Source of the DNA: Saccoglossus kowalevskii
Taxonomy: Eukaryota; Hemichordata; Enteropneusta; Harrimaniidae
DNA length: 32,003 bases
NCBI RefSeq assembly: GCF_000003605.2
Contig: NW_003116452.1
Coordinates: forward strand, 688,928-720,930
Reading direction: 5' to 3'
In this document: one piece after another, positions 1 through 12,462 of the stretch
Layout: each line of letters starts with the position of its first letter
How positions within the stretch are numbered: the stretch's first letter is position 1
Position numbers and translations under genes: made by a program
Notes under the pieces: model-generated
What the model saw: only the letters and a program-made list of their open reading frames with translations
Told to the model about the DNA's origin: nothing
The model's database searches: none

Positions 1-14
1 TATATATATATATA
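1..14. repeat. (TA)7 microsatellite, cut by the window edge
   Basis: Perfect TA dinucleotides run from the first base; the full tract extends to the left. Confidence 0.9.
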
Positions 15-110
15 CCAGGGCCCTTGTGGAAATCAGCTCTAATTGTTTCAAATTTTAAAAACAAATAAATATATTTTGAAAAATCTTATAAATGCATAGG
101 CCTAATCGGT

Positions 111-530
111 GGGTCATGGTTGGCACTTCTTGGTGGGGTTCCTGAAAAGTCGTGTTTGCGTGTATAACTCAACAGTACTGGTAAGTATATCGTTGGCAGT
201 TTAGAAGGCTCATCTCATATTCCCATCTACGTTGCAGCAACGTAAACGTAACTATTAGTGCATCTTTGCTACATCTCGAATACGAAAGTTCATGGTCATG
301 ATTATGTCTAAGCACAACCGGTGGGCCATGATTGCCACTTCTCAGAGACCACCGGAAAAGTCACTTCAAGGTATAGGCTCAATTTATAGGCCATGTTTGT
401 ACCTTCTCGCGAGCCATTCTGAAAAGTTTCGTATATGTCTAGGCTCAATTGGTAAGCCATGATTGTAGCTTCTTATGGAACATTCCGCAAAATGCTGTTG
501 GTTTGTTTATGGGCTCCATAGGTAGGCCAT
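111..530 (+). repeat. Degenerate tandem repeat, period about 66-70 bp
   Basis: A GGCCATG-type core recurs at 323, 389, 455 and 525 (spacings 66, 66, 70) and as GGTCATG from 112, about 211 bases (three periods) before the second. Shared context includes GGCTCAATNGGTAGGCCATG before or at the core, CTTCT after it, and GAAAAGT about 25-30 bases further on. Units between 180 and 310 are too decayed to assign. Confidence 0.7.
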
Positions 531-2366
531 GGTTACCAGATTTCGGGGACGATATCTCAAAACACCGTCTAACGTTAACCATGGAGGTAAAAAGAGATGT
601 TTACCTTCATGCGTAAACCAACATATTACTGTGGTTTGCTGAGTTAGCACTTTATTGGGGACATCAGGAAAACTGACGCTCTGTAACGCCGTCAATTAAC
701 AAGAACTGCTAAGTAAGATCTTAACTTTTGACATAACCTCGTACTTATCTTCGTCCAGTGGCAGGGTTAATTGGATGCCATAGTGCTAAACAGCTTTGTT
801 GCTCTTTTATTTATTGATGTCATTTGACGTGGTTATGTAAGCACTGTTTATGTTATGTCACACTCAATCGTACAAAAATAGCTCAGCAGTATGATGAATC
901 ACTTCCTAACCAGTGCGATCATATATCAAATGCCGTTAAACCTATATAAACTTTTAGACACGTATTCTCTGTCTTTGGTGTCGTACTCCAACCTTGGTTT
1001 GTTTCAATAGTTCATTTGACCTTCTATGTCCAGCACAGGCATTGCTCTTCAATGACATGGTGTCTCTTTCTCATGTATTCGTATATCACTCCCCTGTGGT
1101 TACATTGAATGGTTAGTAGCTTTCATCAATAAAGTGTTTTCAGAATAGTGTATGTTCATAGTTGTGATCACGTGGTATATGAGTGTCTCTGTGAGTATGT
1201 GTTGCCTCATGTACATTTCAAAGCTTTCTAACGAGACCGTTACTGACCCCCGGTACTAACCTCCCACTCAAGCTATTAACAACTCGAAAACCAGGTATTG
1301 ATGTAAGGTTGTTGTTTTTTCTCAGGCTACGCCAAATACTGTATATTTTTAATGGTGTTCGTTGGTGAGAAATGCTGTAGTCAATCAATTACATATTAAA
1401 GTTTAGATACAGCGTGGTTTCCTTTCGACATTATCTGGCGATGTGGTTCACAATTCTCGCAGACGTGGTTGATGTGTGTTCAATAGTTTATTGATCTAAC
1501 ACCGAAATTACGTTTTTCTCTATCTTAACGTCTCGGTGGAGCCAGTGGTGGTCGTATTTTATAACTTTTGACCGAGACAATCTAAATTCTGTCTGAAATT
1601 GTCTGTTATATTTGGAGACGAGAAGGAAAGAGGACGCCAGGTCTTTACTCTGTAATTTACAACCGGATGGAAGAAAGCTCGTGTTCTTCTTAATATTAAA
1701 CCATCTGGTTAGTACGTGGAGTCAGACACAACCAAGCATGCGCCGCGTTATTGGAATGTGATCATAATTATGGTTAATTGACTAATACGTCGGCACCAAT
1801 AAGTTCATCCCAGCTTTCTCGCTATGCGAATAAATTAAATAAAGTGTTCGTGCCCGTCGTAACTGTTTGTTCTAAAGTAGTCCTCCAAATATTTTCAAAT
1901 TTCAAATTTCACCCAAACTAGAAACGATTATAATCAACTGGGTGTTCAACATGCGCCTGATATAATTATTCGGATACAGCATTTCATTGATTGTATCGAC
2001 CACTTTTTGATGGGTTTCCTTGGTTATCACTCATAGATCCATATTAATCACGTTTTTGTCTTGACCGTATCGTTGATTGTTGGACAGATATACGGGGCAA
2101 TTGTGGATTTTTCGTTCATTGCAAGATCTTACGTAATGCGTGAAAGTCTGTCCTAAAAATCTAATGATTTGAGATTTGATTTTTAACTGGAACTTCCTTT
2201 TTACAGAGAGGAATATGGTATTGAGATGCCTTACTTTATCAACATTTACCGTCATCAAATGTGTATAGCACACTATTTAGCGTGGAAATACCTCAAACTT
2301 CCGCGTAAGTCGAATAGCACTACGACTTTTCCTTGTCCTGTTGTTACGTTCGATTTCACGCATAAT

Positions 2367-2440
2367 GGGAATGGTGGCGGCGGCGGCAATGGCGATGTTG
2401 ATGGTGGTAGTGTTGACGGCGTTCAAGGTAGTGTTGGTCC
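2367..2440 (+). repeat. Imperfect trinucleotide (GGN/GTT) low-complexity tract
   Basis: A run of GGC, GGT and GTT triplets sits inside an open frame at 2226-2504 and gives it a Gly-rich stretch (GNGGGGGNGDVDGG). No splice sites or similarity support a gene, so I treat it as simple sequence. Confidence 0.5.
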
Positions 2441-4044
2441 AGGTCCTGAACTTTGTTCCTGTGTGTTAAGCATGTACCTTACTAAGTATGTGAATAAACA
2501 ATAAGAGTTTCAGGTGTCGCGTCCCATTTTCTCGTACATTGTGAGAAGATCCTTGAATGTATATAACATCTCAGACGGATCACACGTTTAGAGATTTAGG
2601 TGAGGTCACTTGGAGACGTGCTTAATCCACGTGCCTTTTGATAGTTTTGTAAATAACTATGTTTTTATATTGATTACATTAAAGAATATACATTGGAGTA
2701 ATCGTGTCCAATATGTGTGCTATCCTTACAGTACGTAATTAGCATATAACATACCCAGGTGTGTTAAGCCACCAATTTTAGCAAACGTATAGAAAACATT
2801 TCTGTTCTATTTCACTTCGCTGAAACGAACATTAAATTCTAATAAATTTTCTCCAGAAAATATGCGCTCACGCTACGTGATTTATCAACTTTTTCAGCTA
2901 TAGTTTAGTATAGGATTACGCACGGTTTACGCAAGTGTCATTTCTGTATAGAATCATATATTAAAAGTTGATGAATGTTCAATCCCGTGGTACTACATGC
3001 AACACTACTGTGCGCCCAAGCGGCAATACTTATATGTGTAATAAGCAAATTCCGATAGATGCAGGTTGCTTGGCGTCACATGCATTGTGTCACCAACTCC
3101 GTGCAGTGTGTTTCCCAACTGTACACGGTACCGTATTGCCAAGAAAAACACCAATAACTTGAAAAGCACTGTAAACTTCGTAAACAAACAGGAGTTCTTT
3201 TTTCTTTAGTTCTGCTTTACCCTGTGTCACGACCTTTCCCCAGGACAAGTCCGTGCGAATAAAAGAAATGCAAAGGTAAGCGTCGAAGTGAACAGAAAAA
3301 AAGTTTTATATTATCATCCCCATTTGCCGTTTGTTAAATCAACACTCGGTGAACTTTAAAGACCTTCCCTTGTTCGCTGTGTTATTTTTAGTCTATCTGT
3401 GCGTATCCTAAAGTAAAGTGTCTGGTTCCGAGGACAGCTTGAATTAAGAAGTAGCGTTGTGTTCAAAATATTCGACCTAAGCATACATGACGGGACTATT
3501 TAATTTCAATAGAGCGCGGTTAGGCCAACACTTGAGGCAATTGCATCGAAGAATCGACGATCCTGGGTATCTTATTTTATTAACTCGCCGGAACTATCAC
3601 CATGGCAACTTGAGTGGGTGTCAAGTTACATCCCGGCTTGCAAATCGTTTACAGTTGAGTGAGTGCACGTGTTTGCATGTGTACGTGCTGTCCCAGGGGT
3701 TTTAGTTACCGTTGGGGTGGATCTGGTTACTCTTACTTCGCTGCGTTGTGAATTCACAATAACTCCACGCATGCACCTGGTCGGCGAAGAATTTATTATT
3801 TGGGGTTTACTAGTAACTATTTGCACGTAATTAACCGGATACAGTGAACTTGAGTTAGGTTCTGATATTTAATAACTGTGGAGCCTAGCTAGCTCGGGCA
3901 GTTATCCAGAAAACGAAAACATATACACTGTCAAGATATGTTTATTGTAAGTTGGTGTCGAAAGAGTATCGCCGGTGTATGATTGGTCCTCCTTCGCCAC
4001 GTCCACCACATCTTGTACGAGGAAAGATGACTGTGACGCTGAAG

Positions 4045-4052
4045 TGACGTCA
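4045..4052. promoter_or_regulatory. Full CRE palindrome
   Basis: TGACGTCA in context AAGTGACGTCACAC, the consensus for CREB/ATF factors. Further full sites are at 9256-9263 and 14104-14111. Confidence 0.35.
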
Positions 4053-4466
4053 CACAACAGGTCTCATGGGGTCTATCGAAATAAACAGGCGAAACCGCAA
4101 CGTCAAACTGTTATTTGGCTACCTATTGATGTGTTGAAGGACATAATGTCGGTGGTCCTTCCCGTTGAAAACTCAAGCAGCTTGTACCGTGACGCTGAGT
4201 GTATGAAAGATGACACATGGTCAGTTGGCGAAAACATAGCTAATGGGGTTGCTCATAATAGGTGTTGACAACTCACATGCATAATTGAGATAATATTATG
4301 ATGTGTATACATTGAAAAAAAACGACATTATGCTGAAAATACTGCCTGTGTTCTGGTCGATTATTTATTTGGCCATATTATATGCCATCATAGATTGAGG
4401 TGTAATTGTGGATAAACATTTACCATGCCCTTCTTGATGAGTCTTGTATTCTTGAAAACTTTCAAC

Positions 4467-4493
4467 TGCGCATGCGCATGCGTCTATATAAAA
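4467..4493 (+). promoter_or_regulatory. Candidate promoter: NRF1-type sites plus TATA box
   Basis: TGCGCATGCGCATGCG (4467-4482) contains a perfect NRF1 palindrome TGCGCATGCGCA. Two bases later is TATATAAAA (4485-4493), then CCAAT at 4497. A start site would be expected near 4515-4525 on the plus strand. The RASL12-like gene lies downstream on this strand, but no first exon was found, so the link is a guess. Confidence 0.35.
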
Positions 4494-5464
4494 TGACCAA
4501 TAGTTAAGACGCATATTGCACATATGATTGATCGCCAGTCACATCAAATAAATCAACTTACGATCTGACACGCAATCATGATATTAGATTATCGTGTTAT
4601 ATATCTAACTAATCAATATGATCTTGGAATTCAGAATGGTATTATCAAATTAAATTGGTATTGGGTTGAGATAATGTATGATGCAATCATTTATTAGACG
4701 GATGGTCCTATAACACGTAGCCATGCACGGATTGCAGAGACATGTATCGAACCATTATTGGTCATTGGCGACTCTATAACTAAAATGGCTGATGAGCATA
4801 AATCTTTTGCCAATTTTAACGTTATGTGGCTTTATTAAACAATTAACAATAAAGTCAAAGAATCGTGACTGGGTGGCTACTGAATGTTGTTCTAATTGCT
4901 CCGAGGACTCGGAGGTTTTTAAATGGGCGGATATGCTTTGACATTGTTTTCATTCAGAATTCTGCGTGTACAATTATTTCTTTCATACTAGACATTGTGA
5001 AATTACACTACTGCCATTGTTAACTCTTGATGATCCGGGGTTTCCGTTGAAACTACTCCAACTACGGGACGATTTTGTCCAACTATATAGGTCCATAGTC
5101 CGACAAAGATAGCACGCAATGCCATGCCCGGAACGTCTTACTGGGCTATATATGTAAATCGCAATCATTACTCACAGTAGCGTAACTACAGCTTTCGATA
5201 ATGGATTCAGAGTCCATGTTTAAGATAATTTTCCCAACCACGGTCCTCTATTGAAGGACCATGACTCAACGAACAATTACACATTTTATGGTCTCCCTTC
5301 AGTAAATCACACGTTATCTGATCACTATCGAGCATATAGTCGTGTAGTACAATCGATCCACTTTCCTTTCCCACCCCTGCCTTCTCTTTCAGAAAATATA
5401 CGTAACGTTGTTTTGAATGAAGTTTAGCAATATTGTTATATGCTGTCCTATGTATACATGTATA

Positions 5465-5729
5465 TGTAGTGTAGTGTAGTGTAGTGTAGTGTAGTGTAGT
5501 GTAGTGTAGTGTAGTGTAGTGTAGTGTAGTGCAGCGCAGCTAAGCGCAGTGTAGTTGTCGTGTCGTGTCGTGTCGTGTCGTGTCGTGTCGTTGTAGTGTA
5601 GTGTAGTGTAGTGTAGTGTAGTGTAGTGTAGTGTAGTGTAGTGTAGTGTAGTGTAGTGCAGTGCAGTGCAGTGCAGTGCAGTGTAGTGCAGTGCAGTGCA
5701 TTGCAGTGCAGTGCAGTGTAGTGTAGTGC
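5465..5729. repeat. Pentanucleotide satellite (TGTAG)n with TGTCG and TGCAG blocks
   Basis: About 53 five-base units. TGTAG units run from 5465 to about 5530, followed by an irregular interruption (5531-5555). Seven TGTCG units lie at 5556-5590, TGTAG again from 5592, then mostly TGCAG from 5657 to 5729. The minus strand has no stop in any frame of the pure array, which creates spurious long His/Tyr/Thr/Leu frames. Confidence 0.95.
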
Positions 5730-8700
5730 ATTGTCTAGTTTTATAAATAAGATCCGGTCAAACTTTATGTGCATGCCACCGTATCTAAGATATTTTTCTC
5801 ACTACGTTATTGCGATACGAGGATTTGACATGGCATTGTTCTCCACATACCATTGTATTTCTGTGTGGTACCAATTCTGTTCAAATACTGAGTGAAGAAC
5901 TTTATATCATCTACAGGCCAAGAGCCATTAGTATGACGCCCGGAGCTAATCGAAAATAGTAGACCCTTCAAAAAGTCCAAAGCGACGCTTTGGAAGCTGT
6001 CGACTCGGACAAATCTACTTGGGTTCTCCTGGCGTGAATGGAATGTCAAGTGGCAAACTCATTACTGTTTAGGGTAGACTTCACATTAATAACAGTTAAA
6101 ACTGCTGACAGTTTACCGATTGGAATAAACATCGTTAGACAAATAGAGAGAATAGGTGACCCAAGCTGAATCTACTCCTCGCTGTCTTGAACCCATCGAC
6201 GTTGTCCCTCAGCAGAGTCTTCGGGGCGTAGAACACGGCGTATAGTGGCAGCCCGGGGGGGGGGGATACATTATATATTATATCGGTGTTTCTGCTACTA
6301 CATTACGGCGATGTAGGACGTAAACATCTTTGATAAAATAACTCATAATCAGAAATCATTCATGACATTTTGTCGATGTTTACTTAAAGCTTAACGCTGT
6401 TATTGTCGATTGCATGGTAACAACACATTCACACGTTCTCAGTATATTTAGGTGAGTTTATGAAGGTCGTTGTCGTGCATGTGTTAATTTGTTTCCTGTA
6501 ATATATACCGAATAGTATTTGTGCAATTTAGCATTAAACGTGGAATTATGCTCAGTTTACAGTGTAACTGTTACCCGCCAAAATTACAACTTAATCCCAT
6601 ATTGATATATACAGTTGCTATGGTAGTCGTACGTAGGCGTAGTCTTAATTAACACTCACCAGTGTCAAGATACGTTTACATTGACTGTTCCGCATGTTGT
6701 GGAATAACGTTTCGAGATAACGTCCATAGAATTGGTCTGCTACTTACCATATTTTTTAAAGTGAGTAACAAGACGAGGGACAAGTGAATATTACTACACG
6801 AGTTTAATAAATCTGATATAATAGGGACACGAATTCGATATCCTATGTATCCATATAGCAGCATCCATGGAGATAACTCCATGCAGTATCCAAGTGCTAA
6901 AAAAATAACACAGATTTGCACAAAAGCCGTCATCCAACATCGGCCACCGTTTGATCACTCTACGATTACGAAATAGAGATGTTTTAGAGGCGTCACAATA
7001 TTAATGGTTTCGGGGTGCATTAGGATTTTTTACGAACCGTTACGGTTCCACGATCCGTGAAACATCGCCACAAGATATTAGTAAAGCCAATTTCTGTGCG
7101 CGGAGAAGTTGAGTTTGGAAGAATTTATATAAATTTAATTATTAATAATAATTCGAGAAATATTGTGTAAAACCACCAACATTCTAAGATTTTAGCATAT
7201 TTTGTGATAGTCAGCCATCATGATGTCAAAGGTTTATTTGCTTCCATGGACCAATCAGATTACCGGGATTTTTATTACATAGTATGGAGGCATAGACGAT
7301 TATTACATTGCTTTATTACACAGAACTGACATGATAATATGGGATAAATACTATTCAATGTTGAATTCAATAAATTGATATCTGACATATCGATTGATCA
7401 TTAAAACTACCAGTCAGCAGAAACATCGTGTAGATCTACTATTTTCCATAGCTGCATTATGCTCGTTTATACCTATAGACATGAACGCTGTTCCATGGCC
7501 TAAGCAGTTGTATTTTCAGGAACTTCTAGTTGAGGTGGGTAGGGGTAATATTTGTTTCATAAGCGTTTAATTCCCACAGCTCGATGGTGTTTAGACGGTA
7601 ATGGTTTAACGATTTTTTCTACTCTATTGTTTTACCTATGAGTATTGTTTAAATTATGAATAATTCCCAGCTCACACGTCTTATGATTTCCTAAAAATGG
7701 TCATACATTCTGTTAATTTTCAGAGGTACAAATTCACTATAAATTAGGAAATGTTCGCAAAATGGAAGCAGTTGTCAAGTTTAATTTCAAAAATAGTTTT
7801 ACTATACAAAAAGTGAGATATAATAATATCGGACTGTAAGAATGGTACTATGCGTGGTCAATATAGCGTTGATAGACACAAGCGAGACAACGTCCGTACA
7901 TGTAAAAGTTACCCACTGGGGGTGGACCCCACCTCCATATGCAATTACAGTCCCAGATTCCCTCAGTGTAAAGACATATAAAATCAGTTTACAGGCTCGT
8001 GTCATTAGCTAAACTCCGTTTCAGTAGTTGTTCGAAATTCGAGTAGACTAAAAATATCGTATCGAGATTTTGGCCCTTGCACGAAGCATAAATTTTATTG
8101 GAGTGATTTAACCCTCATCCTGCCAACCCCATGTACTTTTACATTGACTTGACCAAATAAGGTTGAGTCATATACACAAGTTTATTGAAGTGGTGGTGCT
8201 ACTTGAGATTAGGACTACCCACGTGATGAAAACAATGAACTAGTTCTCATTGGATTGATTTAGTCGTGTGACCTATTCTAGCTGGCAGACCATGACCTGT
8301 TGGGCGATTAGATCTCAGACCACTTTTAGTGGCATGAGATAAGATATACTGCATACATGGGTGATATGTGTTATGGCTTGCTCGTTTATGGGATACCGTG
8401 GTTCAATGAATACAATACGCGTTGATAGATGCATGTGCCGGCAAAGTGCAAACTTATCTTCGTTATAACGTCTATATTAAACGCTGTTAACTATTCAGTA
8501 TAATGTCGGTGTCAATTTCAGATTCAAATTAGCTACTTATAATGCAAAAAATACTGCATTATATCAGTTTGCGACTGGATTTGTCTCATATGTTATCAAC
8601 TCGAAAGTTAGAAATTCATAAATATTTTAATAATATACCACACAGGATAATTTGCGAGCACAAATCATAACCAATAAATAAAATTGAGATTTCTTTTTCT

Positions 8701-9542
8701 TTTGTGGAAGCCATTCTCTAACTAAAACTGAATGAGATGGTGTACACGCACATCACATGTCAATAACCAATACAGACATGAGGCGGCTATGGAGACATGA
8801 CGAATTTTGGGAAAACGCCAGAATTTATTTCTGTTATGTATATGTTATTCTTCTATACGGTGTGCGTCACTGGGTTCCCCCTGCATGAACGGGTCAGTGC
8901 TGATACCTTCCACCTGGTATGATGCATTGTGGGTAGAATGAATCGGACTCTACAGCAATGTTACAGTGAAATGGCATTATTATTACTGCCTGTGGGTGCG
9001 GAATAAAAACAACAAAATCCTTCATAACTTTACAGACATACGAATACAGTCTTTAATTCTGGTACTACAAAAATGTATTTGACATCAGTTTGCTTACTCT
9101 TGCGAAAATGAGAAATACGTATTTAACGCCTGAGGAGATATAATAACATTTCCGTTCAGTTCAGCTCAGTTCGATGCAGCTTACGTGAGACGGCCACTGT
9201 AATTTTCCAGTTTATCACCTCATAAAATAGAGTCAACACCCCGAGATCACATAGATGACGTCACTGTCGATGAAAAATTCACGTTAATGAGGAACGACAA
9301 CATAGTACGACACGGAGGTGGAATTATTCAATTACGCTCGGAGGGTGGTTTTATTCACGGCTGTTTTTATGCTTATCCACCCTCCCTCGTAAATAAATTA
9401 AAGTCAACTTGCGAATTGTCACAGAAAGGTAGACATTCTCCGTTTAGCTTATAGATGCAATATGGACAAAAACATATATATTTTGATATTGTTGATTTTG
9501 ATACTCGATACTCCATTCTGTGGACCAAATGGGATTTAAACT
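5730..9542. other. Non-coding stretch between the satellite and the hairpin
   Basis: No supported gene. It contains an 11-base G run (6255-6265), small hairpins at 8312-8340 and 8538-8563, and a CRE palindrome at 9256. Open frames at 5807-6049 and 6676-6933 (minus) have no recognisable product. Confidence 0.6.
9256..9263. promoter_or_regulatory. Full CRE palindrome
   Basis: TGACGTCA in context AGATGACGTCACTG. It is not near a recognised start site. Confidence 0.3.
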
Positions 9543-9608
9543 AAAAAAAAACACTAATACGCCTGTGCAGTAATACAGTGCACATGCGTATTAGAGAATG
9601 TTTTTGTT
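9543..9608. repeat. Extended hairpin
   Basis: Stem CTAATACGC (9554-9562) pairs with GCGTATTAG (9586-9594). After a 2x2 internal loop, GTGCA (9565-9569) pairs with TGCAC (9579-9583) around a 9-nt loop. Outside, AAAAACA (9547-9553) can pair with TGTTTTT (9599-9605) beyond a 4-nt bulge. It could be a MITE remnant or a small hairpin RNA; nothing decides between them. Confidence 0.6.
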
Positions 9609-9922
9609 TCATCAAAGGAATACACAGATATGTACTACCAAAACATCGTATTTAGTTTATGTTAAATCGTGTATTTATCTACATACAGTATTAAACATTA
9701 ATATTAAAAATGACACACTTTCGTCCATATTGCATCTTTAATGAACTTCGCAATCAAGACTGAACAAAAAATATACTTTTGTTGTTGGTTCTGAGCAACG
9801 GTATGATAATAGAATATCTTGCATATGCGAATTTTACACGACTTTCCAATTCTAGTTCGCTCGTGTATTGTAAGCTTTTCATCATACTTCATTGAATACG
9901 AACTTACAGAAACCCTGTGACG

Positions 9923-9930
<8 letters not shown>

Positions 9931-9974
<44 letters not shown>
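9931..9974. repeat. (TA)22 microsatellite
   Basis: 44 bases of perfect TA, preceded by GTGTGTACA. It explains the Tyr/Ile-repeat open frames seen on both strands. Confidence 0.98.
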
Positions 9975-9976
<2 letters not shown>

Positions 9977-12373
9977 GGTCGACGCGTAAAACATTATGAG
10001 AGATTGAATGGTAAAAATGCCATACGGTGTTATAGAAATTACTCGTTCAGTTTACATGCAAATGAGGTACGTTTAAGACTATTGGTGCATATTACAAAGT
10101 TTATTGCCACCCAGCCTCTAAAAAACAAATTAATAAACCCTGCGACTAGTGGGAAAACCACACATGACTAGCCTCCGATAAAAGAGTTGGTTGAACTCTG
10201 GGGAATGGACATGTCTAGGCGATTCTCATATTCAGTTGTACTGTATATATCAAACAGTATCTTTACATTGTCTTACACTAATCAATATAAGAAACGCTGA
10301 CATACGGGGTCACGTGGAAATGTGTACCAGTTTGGGCCAATTATCCGGATACGTTTGTTAATATGAATTTAAAGTACGGCAACAAATCACTTAGTCCACT
10401 CGCGTGTGTTTCTTGTTAAATCACAGAAATGGATAATAATTAAAAGATAATACAGTCTGGCTCGTTGACGGACATGTCGTTTTCCATACGGTACCGTCTA
10501 ATAACCCACAACTAATACCACATGTCCTGCACGTTGTTTTTATGATGCGTCTTGGGGGCATTGTTTTGATTTATTTCATACAGACCACGGGACGTCTCCT
10601 TTTGGTTTATTTATAACCATCGCAACAGTACACGTTTTACTTGCGTATCACATGTGCACGTAATTTCTATGACAACAAGAAGACGATGAACCGACTCGTA
10701 GGTGTTATCGTTTCCTTTAACGGGGGCGGTTTTCTTCTAATGAAATTTGGTTTAGTCATCACAAATTCTCGCCACAATACATACATTTAAATTTAATATT
10801 GTGTATTTATTTAAAATAGTGATTTTCAACTAGAGTCTATTTCGACAAGCACATTATCAAACCCATAGTCACCACAACTCTGCCTTATTATTTGTTGTGC
10901 GTGTATCAAATTAAGAATCAATCATCGTGTGGTCTTAGGTTGTGGAATTTTCGTACCGCTTTACCCATAAACAAAATAACTGTATCTCGGGCCGTCCATG
11001 TATTACGTATTAAATATTGTTCCGGTTGTCTGTAGTTAAAAATAAACTCCCAAATTCCAAACTACATCAGGCCATAACTCAAAGTTAACGCAAACACTGT
11101 GACATGAAATGCACTAAGTTTATATAGTCGCTGCTACGACCACAGTCCCCTTTGGCAGTAGGTTTGTATTTTACATGGAAATAATATGCACAGCAGATCA
11201 AAATGGAATTACAGAGTAGAGCGCGTACTGACACCGGTTATCATAGCATCGGCAAACTTGTGGGTACAAATAACGGCGTTCGCACCATGTGATACCATCG
11301 TTTAAGAAAACAACTGCTTGGGAAAAAATGGCATTTTAATGGATGTTTCACGAGTAAATGGTTGGAAAATAAACAATCGGAAAGCAGGCCACATATTGTC
11401 AAAACAATCACTGTACATCGTCCTGTTATAAAACAACAAGCGCGGATCCACCATCCTTTTCGGGAAAAATACCATAAAATCGTGATCCAACATGAAATAT
11501 AAACATAATCCAATCTTTGATTATTTTTTGTTTTTTTTTTGCGTTTCAGTATAAACATAAATTGAACTGATCATTATTTCTGTAAACGTAAATAAAAAAA
11601 ATAGCGCATCATGTTAACCCAAGGAAAGATAAACTGGGGAAGACAGATGACTGATGCATGATGAAGTTGACTCATTTCTGTAAAGCGTCGCCCCGGGAGA
11701 TCAATATACGTCTATCACGCGACATTCTGTTCTACGTTATCTTAAAGTACAAGTACGTTATAATAAAAAGAAAGACATTAATCTGAGCAATAATAATTGA
11801 ATTGGGGGGGGGGTATATGATATGTATATATGTGTATGATGTCACGTTCGCTCAGTCGCAGAGTCTCGGTCAAACTGGTCTCCACGTATATGTGTGATTA
11901 CATATGTGTGATTCTTTGAGTGAGAAATTGCATAACACGTACGGAAAACAGTTTTAGGCGTGGCATCTTGCGTTGAAGATGAATTCATTTATATACACCG
12001 ATAAGATCACATAACTAATATCACTCCTCTACTCTGGGACTTACTCGTTGTGTCTGTCCTTTCATTCATTGCTGTTTTCGATAGATATGTACTAGTACTT
12101 CTGAATACTGATGTGATGTGTTAGAAATACATACGTCGTTTGAGGGCGCACTCCTCTACTAAGATGTGGGCAGTTCAGGAATTCCGAAAAGCTAGTTCCC
12201 GGCGTCTTTCGGGCAAAACGAAATGACTTCCAGAGGCGAAAACGAGAATATACATGAATACACACATTCACGAGCGGGCGAATGTAATCATTCTTGTACC
12301 AAAGGAATTGAGACAATAAATTCGATATATATTTAATTTTTGGCCATTTTCTGTTTTTTTTTATTTCCAACAG
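9975..12373. other. Non-coding stretch before the first visible RASL12-like exon
   Basis: This may be the upstream intron of the RASL12-like gene, since its first visible exon starts mid-protein. I looked for the missing exon(s) with GKS and a TxRFIxEYDPxLE-like end and did not find them. A G run lies near 11805-11814. Confidence 0.5.
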
Positions 12374-12462
12374 AAGATACATACAGTAAAGAAGCGGTAG
12401 TGGATAACCAGCAGGTTTTAATTAAAATCATGGACACGGCAAACCATGTAGCAGAGAGTTGG
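12374..12462 (+). CDS. RASL12: RASL12-like internal exon A (post-switch I to G3)
   Basis: The exon is preceded by a T-rich tract and CCAACAG, and followed by the donor GTGAGT. It begins with two bases of a split codon (probably Glu) and encodes 29 residues, from DTYSKEAVVDNQQVLIKIMD through TANHVAESW, ending in phase 0. The MDTAN at the end is the degenerate G3 motif. Confidence 0.85.

Larger units (their letters stand above)
531..5464. other. Non-coding stretch left of the satellite
   Basis: I see no exon I can support here. Short open frames (for example 2226-2504 and 3975-4268) lack splice context and similarity. Notable items are the GGN tract, the CRE at 4045 and the candidate promoter at 4467. 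CpG dinucleotides are frequent throughout. Confidence 0.6.

Noticed and set aside
2226-2504. Gly-rich 92-codon open frame
   Set aside because: Low-complexity triplets explain the Gly-rich part, and no splice sites or similarity were seen.
3975-4268. 97-codon plus-strand open frame
   Set aside because: Composition is unremarkable and no family was recognised. A frame of this length is expected by chance in 32 kb of six frames.
5448-5774. Long open frames of His/Tyr/Thr/Leu repeats on the minus strand
   Set aside because: They arise because a stop-free five-base repeat is open in every frame. No gene is implied.
5807-6049. 80-codon minus-strand open frame
   Set aside because: No similarity recognised and no splice context. 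It was considered as a retroelement fragment but no hallmark motif is visible.
7020-7070. tRNA-like T-arm sequence (GGTTCCACGATCC) near small inverted repeats
   Set aside because: No acceptor stem, D-arm or A/B-box arrangement could be built around it.
9704-10171. Open frames with Tyr/Ile repeats on both strands
   Set aside because: They are translations of the (TA)22 tract plus flanks.
11241-11558. Overlapping minus-strand open frames of 105 and 63 codons
   Set aside because: The two frames overlap in different phases and neither resembles a known protein. Phe/Trp-rich content follows from local composition.
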